From the NCBI RefSeq assembly GCF_030013905.1, contig NZ_CP124862.1, positions 1,739,051 through 1,803,050 of the forward strand: a stretch of 64,000 nt of DNA, read 5' to 3'. This DNA comes from Petroclostridium sp. X23. GTDB taxonomy: Bacteria > Bacillota > Clostridia > SK-Y3. The translations under genes and the position numbers were made by a program. Position 1 is the first letter of the stretch. Each line of letters opens with the position of its first letter. This document shows, piece by piece, positions 1 to 8,945 of this stretch. The notes below the pieces were generated by a model. It saw only the letters and a program-made list of their open reading frames with translations. It ran no database searches and had not been told where the DNA came from.

Positions 1-543
1 TTGATTCATAAATTTAACAAATTCTTTTCTAGCCAGTGCAATATCCTTTGAAAATAGACTCAATATCATATTGGTATCAACTGCTTTAGAAAAAGGACTT
101 TTGCCATCTAAATAAGCATTATAGCTGCTCCATTTATATTCCCCTGTTGCTTTAACAATTCCTGCCTTAACAGGGTTTTGATGAATATACCTTGACAAAG
201 CTAATACATAGCTATCTTCCTCTACTGCCTCACTTTTGTATCGATCCTGAAACAGATGCCCCACCCTTCTATACTTCTTGTTAAAATAATAGACATAGCT
301 TACGGTAATCCGCTTCATTACCTTAGATACATCCTCTTCCCCTTCACATAGTAATAAGTGAACATGATTATCCATAAGACAGAATGCATGCAGGAAAAAT
401 CTACGTTCCGCCTTTTTATCAAAAAGTATTTCAACAAATTTTAACTTATCTTGCTCATTGAGAAATATATTCTTTTTTTCATTTCCACGAATCATAATAT
501 GGTAATATCCGCTTTTGCTTTTTATTCTCTCTTGTCTTGGCAT
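1..543 (-). CDS. REP-associated tyrosine transposase (RAYT, Y1/IS200-like), 3' end beyond the window
   Basis: The reading frame is open from the ATG at 543 to the left edge (181 residues), so the C-terminus is missing. The protein starts MPRQERIKSKSGYYHIMIRG, the usual opening of single-domain Y1 transposases of the RAYT group. It has the HUH metal motif in DNHVHLLL at about residue 58-65, and a GHLFQDRYKSEAV stretch followed by YIHQNPVKAGIV, both typical of this family. RAYTs cut and join single-stranded DNA at REP palindromes. A GGGGACGG-containing palindrome lies 46 bp upstream, and two related ones occur at 11.4 and 29.6 kb. It is a domesticated or REP-mobilising transposase rather than a classic IS, since no second gene or terminal repeats are visible. 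Confidence 0.88.
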   Translation of the reverse strand, partial: MPRQERIKSKSGYYHIMIRGNEKKNIFLNEQDKLKFVEILFDKKAERRFFLHAFCLMDNHVHLLLCEGEEDVSKVMKRITVSYVYYFNKKYRRVGHLFQDRYKSEAVEEDSYVLALSRYIHQNPVKAGIVKATGEYKWSSYNAYLDGKSPFSKAVDTNMILSLFSKDIALARKEFVKFMNQ

Positions 544-588
544 TTTTATCACCTACAGTATATTGTATGGGATTATCTAGCAGAAGTC

Positions 589-615
589 AAGACAAAAGAA
601 CCGTCCCCTTGTCTT
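589..615. repeat. REP-like palindrome with GGGGACGG core next to RAYT
   Basis: Seven-base arms AAGACAA (589-595) and TTGTCTT (609-615) enclose AAGAACCGTCCCC. The minus strand reads GGGGACGGTTCTTTTGTC, a core shared with the palindromes at 11424-11489 and 29554-29620. The position just upstream of the RAYT gene fits a REP element served by that enzyme (inference). Confidence 0.5.
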
Positions 616-645
616 ACTTGTCTTAGTGTTACATTTTAGAACACC

Positions 646-664
646 TTGTTATATAACTGAACAA
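646..664. promoter_or_regulatory. possible Rex-type operator upstream of adhE
   Basis: TTGTT at 646-650 and AACAA at 660-664 flank a 9-nt spacer. The canonical Rex site is TTGTTAA-N4-TTAACAA, so only the outer arms match and the spacing is one base longer. Rex commonly controls adhE in Clostridia, which is the only reason to list it. Confidence 0.25.
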
Positions 665-694
665 TGAATTTTCACGCAAACGTTCGATTATTGA

Positions 695-718
695 GCATAT
701 AAAACTTTTGTTTTATGC
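695..718. promoter_or_regulatory. imperfect palindrome, possible activator site upstream of the sigma-54 promoter
   Basis: GCATATAAAAC and TTGTTTTATGC form a 24-bp near-palindrome with a one-base offset in each arm. It lies about 30 bp upstream of the -24/-12 element at 748-763. Sigma-54 promoters need an upstream enhancer-binding protein site, but these are usually farther away. The assignment is inference. Confidence 0.3.
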
Positions 719-747
719 AAGCTCCGCTTAATTAAGCTTTTTCTCTT

Positions 748-763
748 TGGCATGAAAATTGCA
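748..763 (+). promoter_or_regulatory. candidate sigma-54 (-24/-12) promoter of adhE
   Basis: TGGCATGAAAATTGCA matches the sigma-54 consensus TGGCACG-N4-TTGCA at all defined positions but one (T for C), with the essential GG and GC correctly spaced. The start would lie near 775, leaving a leader of about 130 nt before adhE. Clostridial alcohol-forming genes are known to be controlled by sigma-54 activators of the AdhR type. No such activator gene is in the window. Confidence 0.6.
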
Positions 764-811
764 ATTATTTATATGTGCACACCCTAATTATTATAAAAAA
801 GGAGGTTCAAT

Positions 812-838
812 ATGAATGATTTAATGGACATGCTTTAG
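812..838 (+). CDS. possible 8-codon leader peptide upstream of adhE
   Basis: ATG at 812 follows AAAGGAGG with 7-nt spacing, a better ribosome binding site than that of adhE itself. It encodes MNDLMDML before TAG at 836-838. The following sequence to 906 is open in the adhE frame. It may be a leader peptide, or the frameshifted start of a lost gene. No conserved function is recognised. Confidence 0.25.
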   Translation: MNDLMDML

Positions 839-906
839 GAATCAATCCGAACAAGGTTATTAGAATTCCAACTACCAATTACAAAGATAGAAAGAGGTGC
901 AGATCA

Positions 907-3573
907 ATGATAGTGACAACTGTTAATGAATTTATGAAAAAGTTAGAAGAGGTAAGAGCTGCTCAAAAGAAGTTTGCTACGTACACTCAGGAGCAGGTCG
1001 ATGAGATTTTCAGACAAGCTGCTCTAGCCGCAAACGCTGCTAGAATACCACTTTCAAAAATGACTGTGGAAGAAACAGGAATGGGTATAGTAGAGGACAA
1101 GGTTATTAAAAACCACTATGCTGCAGAATATATTTATAACAAATTCAAAAATGAAAAGACTTGTGGTGTTATCGAAAAAGATGAAGGATTTGGTATTGCT
1201 AGAATCGCAGAACCTATAGGAGTCATAGGAGCTGTTATTCCTACAACCAATCCAACATCAACTGCAATTTTTAAAGCTTTAATATGCTTAAAAACCAGAA
1301 ACGGTATGATCTTTTCTCCTCACCCAAGAGCAAAAAAATCTACGATAGCTGCAGCTAAAATAGTGCTTGATGCAGCAGTTAAAGCCGGCGCTCCGGAAGG
1401 AATCATCGGATGGATAGACGAACCAACAGTTGAACTTTCACAAATTTTAATGAAAGAGGTAGATCTGATCCTGGCCACAGGTGGTCCCGGAATGGTTAAA
1501 GCTGCTTATTCATCCGGTAAACCGGCTATAGGAGTTGGCCCGGGGAATACACCGGCTATAATTGACGATTCAGCTGATATAAAGATGGCTGTAAGTTCAA
1601 TACTTCTTTCAAAGACTTTTGATAACGGTGTTATCTGTGCTTCAGAGCAATCAGTAATAGTAGTTGAGTCTTTATATAACCAAGTTAGAAAAGAGTTCCA
1701 AGATAGAGGAGCCTACATTCTTAAGAAGGATGAAATAGACAAAGTCAGAAACATAATACTAGTAAATGGTACGATAAACGCTAAAATCGTTGGGCAACCG
1801 GCCTGGAAAATAGCTGAAATTGCAGGTTTAACAGTCCCCAAAACAGCTAAAGTTCTCATTGGGGAAGTAGAATCAGTTGCAGTGGAAGAACCTTTTGCAC
1901 ATGAAAAATTATCCCCTGTTCTTGCCCTATATAAAGCTAAGAACTTTGATGATGCACTTGCAAAAGCTGTAACACTTGTTGAGCATGGCGGATTCGGGCA
2001 TACGTCCGTATTATATACAGATCCTTTGAAGGAAAAAGATAAAGTAGAAAAATTCTCTACTACTATGAAGACGGGCAGAACATTAATAAATTCTCCTTCA
2101 TCCCATGGAGGTATTGGAGATTTATATAACTTTAAGCTGGCTCCCTCTTTAACACTAGGTTGCGGTTCATGGGGCGGAAATGCCGTATCTGAAAATGTTG
2201 GACCAAAACACTTGTTAAACATCAAGAGTGTGGCTGAGAGGAGAGAAAATATGCTTTGGTTTAGAGTCCCTGAAAAAATCTACTTTAAATATGGATGCCT
2301 TGGCGTTGGATTAAAAGATCTCAAGGACTTAAATAAGAAGAAAGCATTCATCGTAACCGATAAGGTACTTTATCAATTGGGATATGTAGATAAGGTTACA
2401 AAAATCCTTGATGAAATGGGCATCATTTATAAGATTTACTCGGATGTAGAACCTGATCCAACTTTAGCAACTGCTAAAAAAGGTGCTGCAGAAATGTTAA
2501 GCTTTGCGCCTGATACAATTATAGGTCTTGGCGGTGGATCGGCTATGGACGCTGCTAAAATTATGTGGGTAATGTACGAACATCCGGAAGTAGCATTCGA
2601 AGACCTGGCCTTGAGATTTATGGATATAAGAAAGAGAGTATATCCATTCCCTAAAATGGGCCAAAAGGCTATGATGATATCCATAGCAACATCCGCCGGT
2701 ACCGGTTCGGAAGTTACTCCTTTCGCCGTAATTACCGATGAGCAAACAGGATCTAAGTATCCGTTAGCCGACTATGAACTGACTCCAAATATGGCTATCG
2801 TTGACGCTGAATTCATGATGGGCATGCCAAAAGGATTAACCGCTGCATCAGGTATAGACGCTTTGACTCATGCTATTGAAGCTTATGTATCAGTACTGGC
2901 TTCCGAATTCACTGATGGCTTAGCGTTACAGGCTATGGAATTAATATTCAAATACTTGCCTCTATCCTATAGCGAAGGTACCACAAATAAAGAAGCAAGA
3001 GAGAAAATGGCACACGCTTCATGTATCGCAGGAATGGCTTTCGCTAATGCATTCCTGGGAATCTGTCACTCACTGGCACACAAGCTGGGAGCTCAGCACC
3101 ATATACCACACGGTGTTGCTAACGGACTGCTAATAAATGAAGTGATTAGATTCAATGCTGTAGATGCACCAACAAAGCAAACGGCTTTCCCTCAATACAA
3201 ATATCCGAATGCTAAGGAAAGATATGCGAAAATCGCTGATTTCTTGGGCTTAGGTGGAAAAACTTTAGATGAAAAAGTTGAAGCATTGATCAAAGCTGTA
3301 GACGAATTGAAAGTAAAAGTTAACATGCCAATGACGATTAAAGAAGCCGGCGTTACAGAAGAAAAGTTCTATGCAACTCTTGATGATATGTCAGAAAAAG
3401 CTTATGATGATCAATGTACGGGAGGAAACCCAAGATATCCGTTAATAAGTGAGCTTAAAGAAATATATATAAAAGTTTTTGATAAGCAGAAAGCGATAAA
3501 AGAAGCAGCTAAAGAAGCGATAGAAGAAGCAGCTAAAGAAGTGGCTGCAACTAAAGAAGCAGGTAAGAAGTAA
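907..3573 (+). CDS. adhE: bifunctional acetaldehyde-CoA/alcohol dehydrogenase AdhE
   Basis: The protein (888 residues) reduces acyl-CoA to aldehyde and then alcohol using NADH, regenerating NAD+ during fermentation in the cytoplasm. The N-terminal aldehyde dehydrogenase half (about 1-440) carries the catalytic Cys244 in NGVICASEQS and the GVGPGNTP segment. The C-terminal iron-dependent alcohol dehydrogenase half (about 455-865) has GGGSAMDAAK for NAD binding, GTGSEVTPFAVITD, and the iron ligands in HAIEAYVS and CHSLAHKLGAQHHIPHG. The start has AGAGGTG at a suitable distance. A lysine/alanine/glutamate-rich tail of about 25 residues (KEAAKEAIEEAAKEV and on) extends beyond the usual family end. 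The gene stands alone, with a strong hairpin after it and a candidate sigma-54 promoter before it. Confidence 0.97.
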   Translation: MIVTTVNEFMKKLEEVRAAQKKFATYTQEQVDEIFRQAALAANAARIPLSKMTVEETGMGIVEDKVIKNHYAAEYIYNKFKNEKTCGVIEKDEGFGIARIAEPIGVIGAVIPTTNPTSTAIFKALICLKTRNGMIFSPHPRAKKSTIAAAKIVLDAAVKAGAPEGIIGWIDEPTVELSQILMKEVDLILATGGPGMVKAAYSSGKPAIGVGPGNTPAIIDDSADIKMAVSSILLSKTFDNGVICASEQSVIVVESLYNQVRKEFQDRGAYILKKDEIDKVRNIILVNGTINAKIVGQPAWKIAEIAGLTVPKTAKVLIGEVESVAVEEPFAHEKLSPVLALYKAKNFDDALAKAVTLVEHGGFGHTSVLYTDPLKEKDKVEKFSTTMKTGRTLINSPSSHGGIGDLYNFKLAPSLTLGCGSWGGNAVSENVGPKHLLNIKSVAERRENMLWFRVPEKIYFKYGCLGVGLKDLKDLNKKKAFIVTDKVLYQLGYVDKVTKILDEMGIIYKIYSDVEPDPTLATAKKGAAEMLSFAPDTIIGLGGGSAMDAAKIMWVMYEHPEVAFEDLALRFMDIRKRVYPFPKMGQKAMMISIATSAGTGSEVTPFAVITDEQTGSKYPLADYELTPNMAIVDAEFMMGMPKGLTAASGIDALTHAIEAYVSVLASEFTDGLALQAMELIFKYLPLSYSEGTTNKEAREKMAHASCIAGMAFANAFLGICHSLAHKLGAQHHIPHGVANGLLINEVIRFNAVDAPTKQTAFPQYKYPNAKERYAKIADFLGLGGKTLDEKVEALIKAVDELKVKVNMPMTIKEAGVTEEKFYATLDDMSEKAYDDQCTGGNPRYPLISELKEIYIKVFDKQKAIKEAAKEAIEEAAKEVAATKEAGKK

Positions 3574-3610
3574 AACCTTTCAATAGGAGCAGCTAAAAAA
3601 GATAAGAATT

Positions 3611-3650
3611 TAACCTTCAAAACTGAGAAATTACTCAGTCTTGAAGGTTA
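3611..3650 (+). terminator. stem-loop terminator after adhE
   Basis: A 17-bp stem (3611-3627 with 3634-3650, one mismatch) has a 6-nt loop and is followed by AAATTATCGTTT. The trailing T-run is weak, so termination efficiency is uncertain, but the stem is long and sits between two co-directional genes. Confidence 0.65.
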
Positions 3651-3700
3651 AATTATCGTTTAAAGATTACAATATATCAATTATATAGGAGGGATTATTG

Positions 3701-5695
3701 ATGAATTATTATTATATCACTGCTCCGGTGCTGGGGCTGATAGCATTGTTGTTTGCTTATTTCCTTTCGATAACCATTAATAAGCTGGATATCGGTACAG
3801 AAAGAATGAAAGAAATATCAGCATATATTCAACAAGGGGCCATGGCGTTTTTATCAAGGCAATATAAAACGCTGATCATTTTTACCGGTATTTTGTATGT
3901 TATCTTAGGCTTGGGAATAGGCTGGATTACTGCGCACTGTTTCTTATTGGGAGCTTTTTTCTCTGCGCTGGCAGGTTTCTTTGGTATGAAAGTAGCCACC
4001 AAAGCCAATGTCAGAACAGCAAACGCGGCCCGGCAGGGAGGGATGAATAAGGCCCTCGGAGTTGCTTTTAAAGGCGGAGCGGTCATGGGAATGTCGGTAG
4101 CGGGATTAGGCGTATTAGGCATAGGCATTCTTTATATCTTTCTTGGGCAAGAACAGATTCAGATGATTACGGGATTTGGATTGGGTGCATCGTCCATTGC
4201 GCTTTTCGGGCGTGTCGGCGGCGGTATTTATACCAAAGCGGCGGATGTAGGCGCCGATCTGGTAGGGAAAATAGAAGCTAATATTCCTGAAGATGATCCG
4301 AGAAACCCGGCTGTCATCGCCGATAATGTAGGGGATAACGTAGGGGATGTAGCAGGGATGGGAGCGGATTTATTCGAATCTTATGTAGGTTCCATTATAT
4401 CCGCCATGACGCTGGCCGTAGCCATTCCCCAAATCGATCCTGTAAATGGGGTGATATTTCCCCTTCTCATGGCTTCGGGAGGAGTTGCAGCTTCCATCAT
4501 CGGAATATTGTTGGTTCAGGGAAGCAAAAGTGCTAATCCGGCAAAAGCGTTAGAAAGAGGGACATATATAAGCGGGGCTGTATTGATTGTGATTGCTTTT
4601 TTATTAAGCAGGCATATATTTGGTGACTTAAATGCGTTTTGGGCAATCGCCTCGGGATTGGTGACAGGAATAGGGATCGGAAAGGTTACTGAGATATATA
4701 CCTCGGGAGACTACAAGCATGTCATAAAGATCGCAAAACAATCGGATACCGGAGCCGCTACCACCATTATCAGCGGACTGGCAGTAGGTATGTATTCGAC
4801 AATGTGGCCGTTATTATTAATCTCGGCAGGGATTCTGGTCGCATTTAAATTTATGGGGTTATACGGCATCGCCCTGGCAGCGGTAGGCATGCTTTCCACG
4901 GCAGGGATTACGGTGGCGGTGGACGCATACGGACCTATTGCCGATAATGCCGGCGGTATAGCCGAAATGTCGGAGCTGCCAAAAGAGGTACGTAAGATTA
5001 CCGACAAACTGGATTCGGTAGGGAATACCACAGCCGCCATAGGAAAAGGATTTGCCATCGGTTCTGCGGCATTAACGGCATTGGCTTTATTTGCTTCTTA
5101 TTCCCAAGCTGTGGGTTTACAGAAAATTGACATCATGAATCCGCTGGTAGTCATCGGATTGCTGTTGGGCGGAATGCTGCCGTTTCTATTTTCCGCAATG
5201 ACCATGGAGTCTGTCGGAAAAGCGGCATTTCAGATGTGTGAAGAAGTAAGAAGGCAGTTTAGAGAGATTGACGGAATATTGGAAGGAAAAGCAAAACCCG
5301 AGTACACCAAATGCGTAGACATCAGTACCAAAGCTGCATTAAAAGAAATGCTGCTGCCGGGACTGTTAGCCGTAGCGGCACCGTTAGCCGCAGGCTTCAT
5401 ACTGGGAGCGGAAGCATTAGGCGGACTGTTGGCCGGAGCCCTTGTGACCGGGGTACTGCTGGCCATTATGATGGCAAACGCAGGGGGTGCCTGGGATAAT
5501 GCTAAAAAATATATTGAAGAAGGGAAACACAGCCATAAAGGCAGTGACGCCCATAAAGCGGCTGTAGTAGGCGATACGGTAGGAGATCCTTTTAAAGATA
5601 CGGCAGGCCCGTCCATCAACATATTGATTAAGCTTATGACCATTGTGTCCCTTGTTTTCGGGCCGTTGATCCTGAAGTTCGGGGGATTGTTTTAG
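3701..5695 (+). CDS. hppA: membrane-bound ion-pumping pyrophosphatase (K+-dependent type)
   Basis: This integral membrane protein (664 residues, about 16 helices) couples hydrolysis of pyrophosphate to pumping of H+ or Na+ out of the cytoplasm. The substrate-binding signature [20 protein letters not shown] and the following [27 protein letters not shown] are intact, as is the late [10 protein letters not shown] to [15 protein letters not shown] segment. The [10 protein letters not shown] motif has Ala where K+-independent enzymes have Lys, which indicates the K+-stimulated class. H+ versus Na+ specificity is not decided here. ATG at 3701 is preferred over the TTG one codon earlier because TAGGAGGG ends about 7 nt before it. 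It probably saves energy for an anaerobe. Confidence 0.96.
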   Translation: MNYYYITAPVLGLIALLFAYFLSITINKLDIGTERMKEISAYIQQGAMAFLSRQYKTLIIFTGILYVILGLGIGWITAHCFLLGAFFSALAGFFGMKVATKANVRTANAARQGGMNKALGVAFKGGAVMGMSVAGLGVLGIGILYIFLGQEQIQMITGFGLGASSIALFGRVGGGIYTKAADVGADLVGKIEANIPEDDPRNPAVIADNVGDNVGDVAGMGADLFESYVGSIISAMTLAVAIPQIDPVNGVIFPLLMASGGVAASIIGILLVQGSKSANPAKALERGTYISGAVLIVIAFLLSRHIFGDLNAFWAIASGLVTGIGIGKVTEIYTSGDYKHVIKIAKQSDTGAATTIISGLAVGMYSTMWPLLLISAGILVAFKFMGLYGIALAAVGMLSTAGITVAVDAYGPIADNAGGIAEMSELPKEVRKITDKLDSVGNTTAAIGKGFAIGSAALTALALFASYSQAVGLQKIDIMNPLVVIGLLLGGMLPFLFSAMTMESVGKAAFQMCEEVRRQFREIDGILEGKAKPEYTKCVDISTKAALKEMLLPGLLAVAAPLAAGFILGAEALGGLLAGALVTGVLLAIMMANAGGAWDNAKKYIEEGKHSHKGSDAHKAAVVGDTVGDPFKDTAGPSINILIKLMTIVSLVFGPLILKFGGLF

Positions 5696-5789
5696 CGCTG
5701 ATTTTTCGAGAGGGCTAGTACAATTCGTTTCTTTAATGCAAATATATAAAGGTTCATCCTTAAATTATATGAAAAGAAGGTGCTTATTT

Positions 5790-6068
5790 ATGGTGGTATC
5801 TATTGACGAAAAATCTGTCTCTTTAATAAAGGAGATACTGAAAGAACAGAATAAAGAAGCTATTAGAATAGCTAATTGCGGATTTGGCTGTGGAGGCCTT
5901 CAACTTGATGTTATTCCTGATGAACAAAAACCTGATGATGATGTAGTAATAGATAAGGGCATTAAGATTGTGGCCGATAAGAGTTTTTCTGCCTTTTTTA
6001 CTAGCGCATTGATTACACATAAGGAGGGCATATTGGGCTCCAGATTAAAAATTGCAACAAAAGAATAG
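5790..6068 (+). CDS. HesB/IscA-like iron-sulfur family small protein
   Basis: The protein has 92 residues, close to the family norm of about 95-110. It resembles the HesB/IscA (Fe-S biosynthesis) fold, with IRIANCGFGCGGLQLDVIPDE in the middle. It lacks the C-terminal CxC pair of true IscA, as is common in the clostridial HesB-like branch, some members of which are selenoproteins. Here the relevant residues are ordinary Cys. ATG at 5790 has AGAAGGTG 7 nt upstream, so it is preferred over any earlier start. Its function is probably redox or metal-related, but the exact role is unknown. Confidence 0.7.
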   Translation: MVVSIDEKSVSLIKEILKEQNKEAIRIANCGFGCGGLQLDVIPDEQKPDDDVVIDKGIKIVADKSFSAFFTSALITHKEGILGSRLKIATKE

Positions 6069-6073
6069 GAAAT

Positions 6074-6110
6074 GAAGACCCAGGTTTATATGCCTGGGCT
6101 TTCATTTTGT
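6074..6110 (+). terminator. terminator after the HesB-like gene
   Basis: CCCAGG (6079-6084) pairs with CCTGGG (6093-6098), extended by flanking GAAG/CTTTC pairing, and is followed by TTTCATTTTG. It may also work in reverse. Confidence 0.6.
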
Positions 6111-6301
6111 ATAATTTTACAGAAGCGATCCATATAATTGTGCAGCGCTCCCCTCGCGACCAGAATCATATGTTATATATTTGAGCACTATTCCTTTCTA
6201 GTCATTGTTCAAAATCGGAACACTGCTCATTTTCCGAACATTCAATCTTAAATGCTAGACAGCTAACTATAGTATGGCAGATAATTTTTCTATAATCAAA
6301 A

Positions 6302-6354
6302 AAGAGCGGAGTGCAAATTGCGAACTATACTATTCACTATTCACGCCCCACTCC
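6302..6354 (-). terminator. possible terminator of the aminotransferase operon
   Basis: On the minus strand GGAGTG (6354-6349) and CACTCC (6313-6308) could pair across a long loop, followed by GCTCTTTTTTG. The loop is long, so this is tentative. The stretch 6111-6301 holds no gene. Confidence 0.35.
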
Positions 6355-6360
6355 CCACTA

Positions 6361-7527
6361 TTAAATATATTTCTTCAAGAATCTTTCAATCCTTTTTAAC
6401 GCTTCATTAATATTCTCTATGGAATATGCATATGAACATCGTACAAATCCTTCTCCGCTTTCACCAAAAGCAGTTCCCGGCACTACTGCCACTTTTTCTT
6501 CATACAGAAGTTTTTCACAGAATTCTCCGGAAGTTAAGCCTGTTTTCTGAATAGAAGGAAATACATAGAATGCGCCAAGCGGTTCAAAACAATCCAATCC
6601 CATTTTTCTAAAACCGTCAACAATGATCCTACGCCTATAATTATATTCTTTTGTCATATTCTTTATATCTTCATCACCGTATTTCAGCGCCTCAATTGCC
6701 GCATATTGGCTGGTAGTAGGAGCGCTCATGATGGCATATTGATGTATTTTAGTCATTGCACCAATAATGGTTGGATGTCCTGCTGCATAACCCAACCGCC
6801 ATCCTGTCATCGCATAGGATTTGGAAAACCCGTTTATCAGGATGGTTCTTTCCTGCATACCAGGCAAGCTTGCAAACGAAACATGTGTACCTTCATAAGT
6901 CAACTCCGCATATATTTCATCGGAAATCACTAAAATTTCCGTATCCCGGATAACATCCGCAATTGCTTCAAGGTCTGCCTTGGTCATGATACCACCGGTA
7001 GGATTATTAGGATAAGGAATCACCAGCAGTTTCGTTTTGGGTGTTATTTTTTCTTTTAATTCCTCCGCTGTTAACTTAAATTGGTTCTCTGCTTTTGTTA
7101 CAATAGGTACAGGAACACCTCCCGCTAATACCGTACAAGGCTTATAGCAGACAAAACTCGGTTCAGGGATAAGCACTTCATCTCCCGGTGAAACCAATGC
7201 CCTTACGGCCAGGTCTATGGCTTCACTACCACCTATCGTAACAATCACCTCATCTTTAGGATTATATGTTATATTAAACCTTCTTGACAGGTATGCCGAT
7301 ATTTCCTTTCTAAGCTCTATCAGCCCCCAATTCGAGGTATAATATGTATGTCCTTTTTCTAGTGAATATATCCCCGCTTCTCTGACACGCCAAGGTGTTA
7401 CAAAATCCGGCTCACCCACGCCTAGAGATATCGCATCTTCCATCTCTGTTACGATATCAAAGAATTTTCTTATTCCTGACGGCGGAATGCTCTTAACGGC
7501 CGGTGAAAGAAGTTGTTCCAACTTCAT
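6361..7527 (-). CDS. PLP-dependent class I aminotransferase
   Basis: This cytosolic pyridoxal-phosphate enzyme (388 residues) transfers amino groups between an amino acid (probably aspartate, aromatic or branched) and a 2-oxo acid. The Schiff-base lysine lies in NGFSKSYAMTGWRLGYAAG. PNNPTGG, the DEIYAELTYEG aspartate/tyrosine site, and the C-terminal FVRCSYAYS arginine are present. It overlaps the stop of the upstream Lrp-type regulator by 4 bp, so the two are translationally coupled. This Lrp plus aminotransferase pair is frequent in Clostridia. The exact substrate cannot be read from sequence. Confidence 0.9.
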   Translation of the reverse strand: MKLEQLLSPAVKSIPPSGIRKFFDIVTEMEDAISLGVGEPDFVTPWRVREAGIYSLEKGHTYYTSNWGLIELRKEISAYLSRRFNITYNPKDEVIVTIGGSEAIDLAVRALVSPGDEVLIPEPSFVCYKPCTVLAGGVPVPIVTKAENQFKLTAEELKEKITPKTKLLVIPYPNNPTGGIMTKADLEAIADVIRDTEILVISDEIYAELTYEGTHVSFASLPGMQERTILINGFSKSYAMTGWRLGYAAGHPTIIGAMTKIHQYAIMSAPTTSQYAAIEALKYGDEDIKNMTKEYNYRRRIIVDGFRKMGLDCFEPLGAFYVFPSIQKTGLTSGEFCEKLLYEEKVAVVPGTAFGESGEGFVRCSYAYSIENINEALKRIERFLKKYI

Positions 7528-8003
7528 AAAGTGATCACCTGCCTATCATCCTTTTCTTTCTCTTCAAAAATCACGCCTTCATCTTTATATTTCTTCAATA
7601 CAAAATGTGTAGCGGTACTTAATACCGACTCCATGGGTGCCAGTTTTTCGGCAACGAAGAGAGCAACCTCTTTCATCGTACGGCCTTCAATAATGACAGT
7701 AAGATCAAATCCTCCTGACATCAGGTATACGGATTTCACTTGCGGATACTTATATATCCTTTCCGCAACCTTATCAAAACCTTCTCCCCTTTGAGGCGTT
7801 ACTTTTAACTCAATAAGCGCAGTCACAAACTCTTTTTCGGTTTTTTCCCAATTGATCAGTGTCTTATATCGTAAAATAACCTGGTCATCTTCCAATTTCT
7901 TTATCGCCGCTTTAACGTCCTCAATATCTCTATTAAGCATTACCGCGATCTGTTCCGGTGTCACCCTGTTGTCTTTCTCCAATATTTCTAGAATTTGCTC
8001 CAT
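7524..8003 (-). CDS. Lrp/AsnC family transcriptional regulator
   Basis: The protein has 159 residues: an N-terminal winged HTH (ILEKDNRVTPEQIAVMLNRDIEDVKAAIKKLED) followed by an RAM/AsnC ligand domain (about 70-145, with VYLMSGGFDLTVIIEG). Lrp-type proteins sense amino acids and bind DNA as dimers or octamers. ATG at 8003 is preferred to the TTG two codons earlier because GGAGG lies 8 nt upstream. The C-terminus is extended by a charged tail (EKEKDDRQVI) that overlaps the aminotransferase start. It probably controls its own operon. Confidence 0.88.
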   Translation of the reverse strand: MEQILEILEKDNRVTPEQIAVMLNRDIEDVKAAIKKLEDDQVILRYKTLINWEKTEKEFVTALIELKVTPQRGEGFDKVAERIYKYPQVKSVYLMSGGFDLTVIIEGRTMKEVALFVAEKLAPMESVLSTATHFVLKKYKDEGVIFEEKEKDDRQVITL

Positions 8004-8235
8004 TGTCAAATCCTCCTTCCACCCTTAAAAACATATTTAGTGTATATTATATAATTATATTCAAAAAAATGCTATATATTATTTTAATAACCGGTGATGC
8101 AGTAATAAAAAAGATTAAAATTAAGGAAAAAGCTATCTTTACAATAGGCATTTTCTTAATCTTAATCTTATTGATAGTAATTATTTGCTTAAAACTTCCC
8201 AAATACATCTTAATTAGCAAATTAGGATATTCGAA

Positions 8236-8727
8236 TCACTCTTCTGACGATATGCTTTCCGCTTGAGAAGGTGCGGCTTCGTCCAGATATTCTTCCTCAA
8301 TGCCCGCAATATCTAATAAGTCGTTTTCATATTTCTTTATTCTATTGATTGCTTCCAATCTCAGACCTCTTATCTCTTGTTTTACATTTTCCAATGCATG
8401 GCGGTATTCGTCAATTTCCATCTGAAGTTCTGCTTTTCTATTCTCTGCTTCCTTTACCGCATGGTCGATAATACTCTTCGCTTGCTCTTCTGCTTTAATA
8501 ATAGCATCGGCAATATATGTGCGTCCACTTTCAATGGTATTTAACTTTCCGGATAGTTCTTCTACCTGCTTTTTGAATTCCTGATTCTGAGTTCTCAGAT
8601 TGGCAAGTTCATCATCTTTTGATTTTATTTGTTCTTCCAAGTCCTTGGCTAGTTTTTCTATAAACTCGTAAACATCTTGTTTTTTATAGCCGAACAAACT
8701 GCTTCTAAATCTTTTTTCTCCCGCCAT
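8236..8727 (-). CDS. DivIVA-domain coiled-coil protein
   Basis: The protein has 163 residues. The N-terminus (FRSSLFGYKKQDVYEFIEKLAKDLEEQI) is a DivIVA-type membrane-curvature/lipid-binding motif, and long coiled coils occupy about 25-140. Such proteins mark cell poles and septa and recruit division or cell-wall enzymes. It is shorter than full DivIVA and could be a GpsB-like or sporulation variant. GGGGGAATATAG precedes the ATG. It is transcribed alone, and nothing nearby suggests a partner. Confidence 0.75.
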   Translation of the reverse strand: MAGEKRFRSSLFGYKKQDVYEFIEKLAKDLEEQIKSKDDELANLRTQNQEFKKQVEELSGKLNTIESGRTYIADAIIKAEEQAKSIIDHAVKEAENRKAELQMEIDEYRHALENVKQEIRGLRLEAINRIKKYENDLLDIAGIEEEYLDEAAPSQAESISSEE

Positions 8728-8894
8728 CTATATTCCCCCAAATTTTTAATTAATTACTATATGTATTCAATATGCATATAGTAAAATCCTTCTTTAAACG
8801 TTATTTATTTTTAAATTTTTACAAACAGTATCTTATTAATATTGTATTATTTTTAGGATCCTCAATGATATAGGCATTAAGTCCTTAACAATAA

Positions 8895-8938
8895 AAAAAC
8901 GAATAGGACATTACGACCGTAATGTCCTATTCGTTTTT
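8895..8938 (-). terminator. terminator after trxA
   Basis: A 21-bp near-perfect stem (8895-8915 with 8918-8938) ends in TTTTT on either strand, so it could act in both directions. It lies 8 bp from the trxA stop. Confidence 0.85.
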
Positions 8939-8945
8939 GTTGTTA

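Noticed and set aside
1713..2225. Long minus-strand frame inside adhE
   Set aside because: It mirrors the codon usage of adhE and has no ribosome binding site; it is a shadow frame.
5230..5643. 137-codon minus-strand frame inside hppA
   Set aside because: Shadow of the pyrophosphatase gene; all conserved motifs are in the plus frame.
8069..8266. 65-codon plus-strand frame with one hydrophobic helix after the Lrp gene
   Set aside because: No ribosome binding site before its ATG, and its end overlaps the DivIVA-like gene on the other strand; not enough support.
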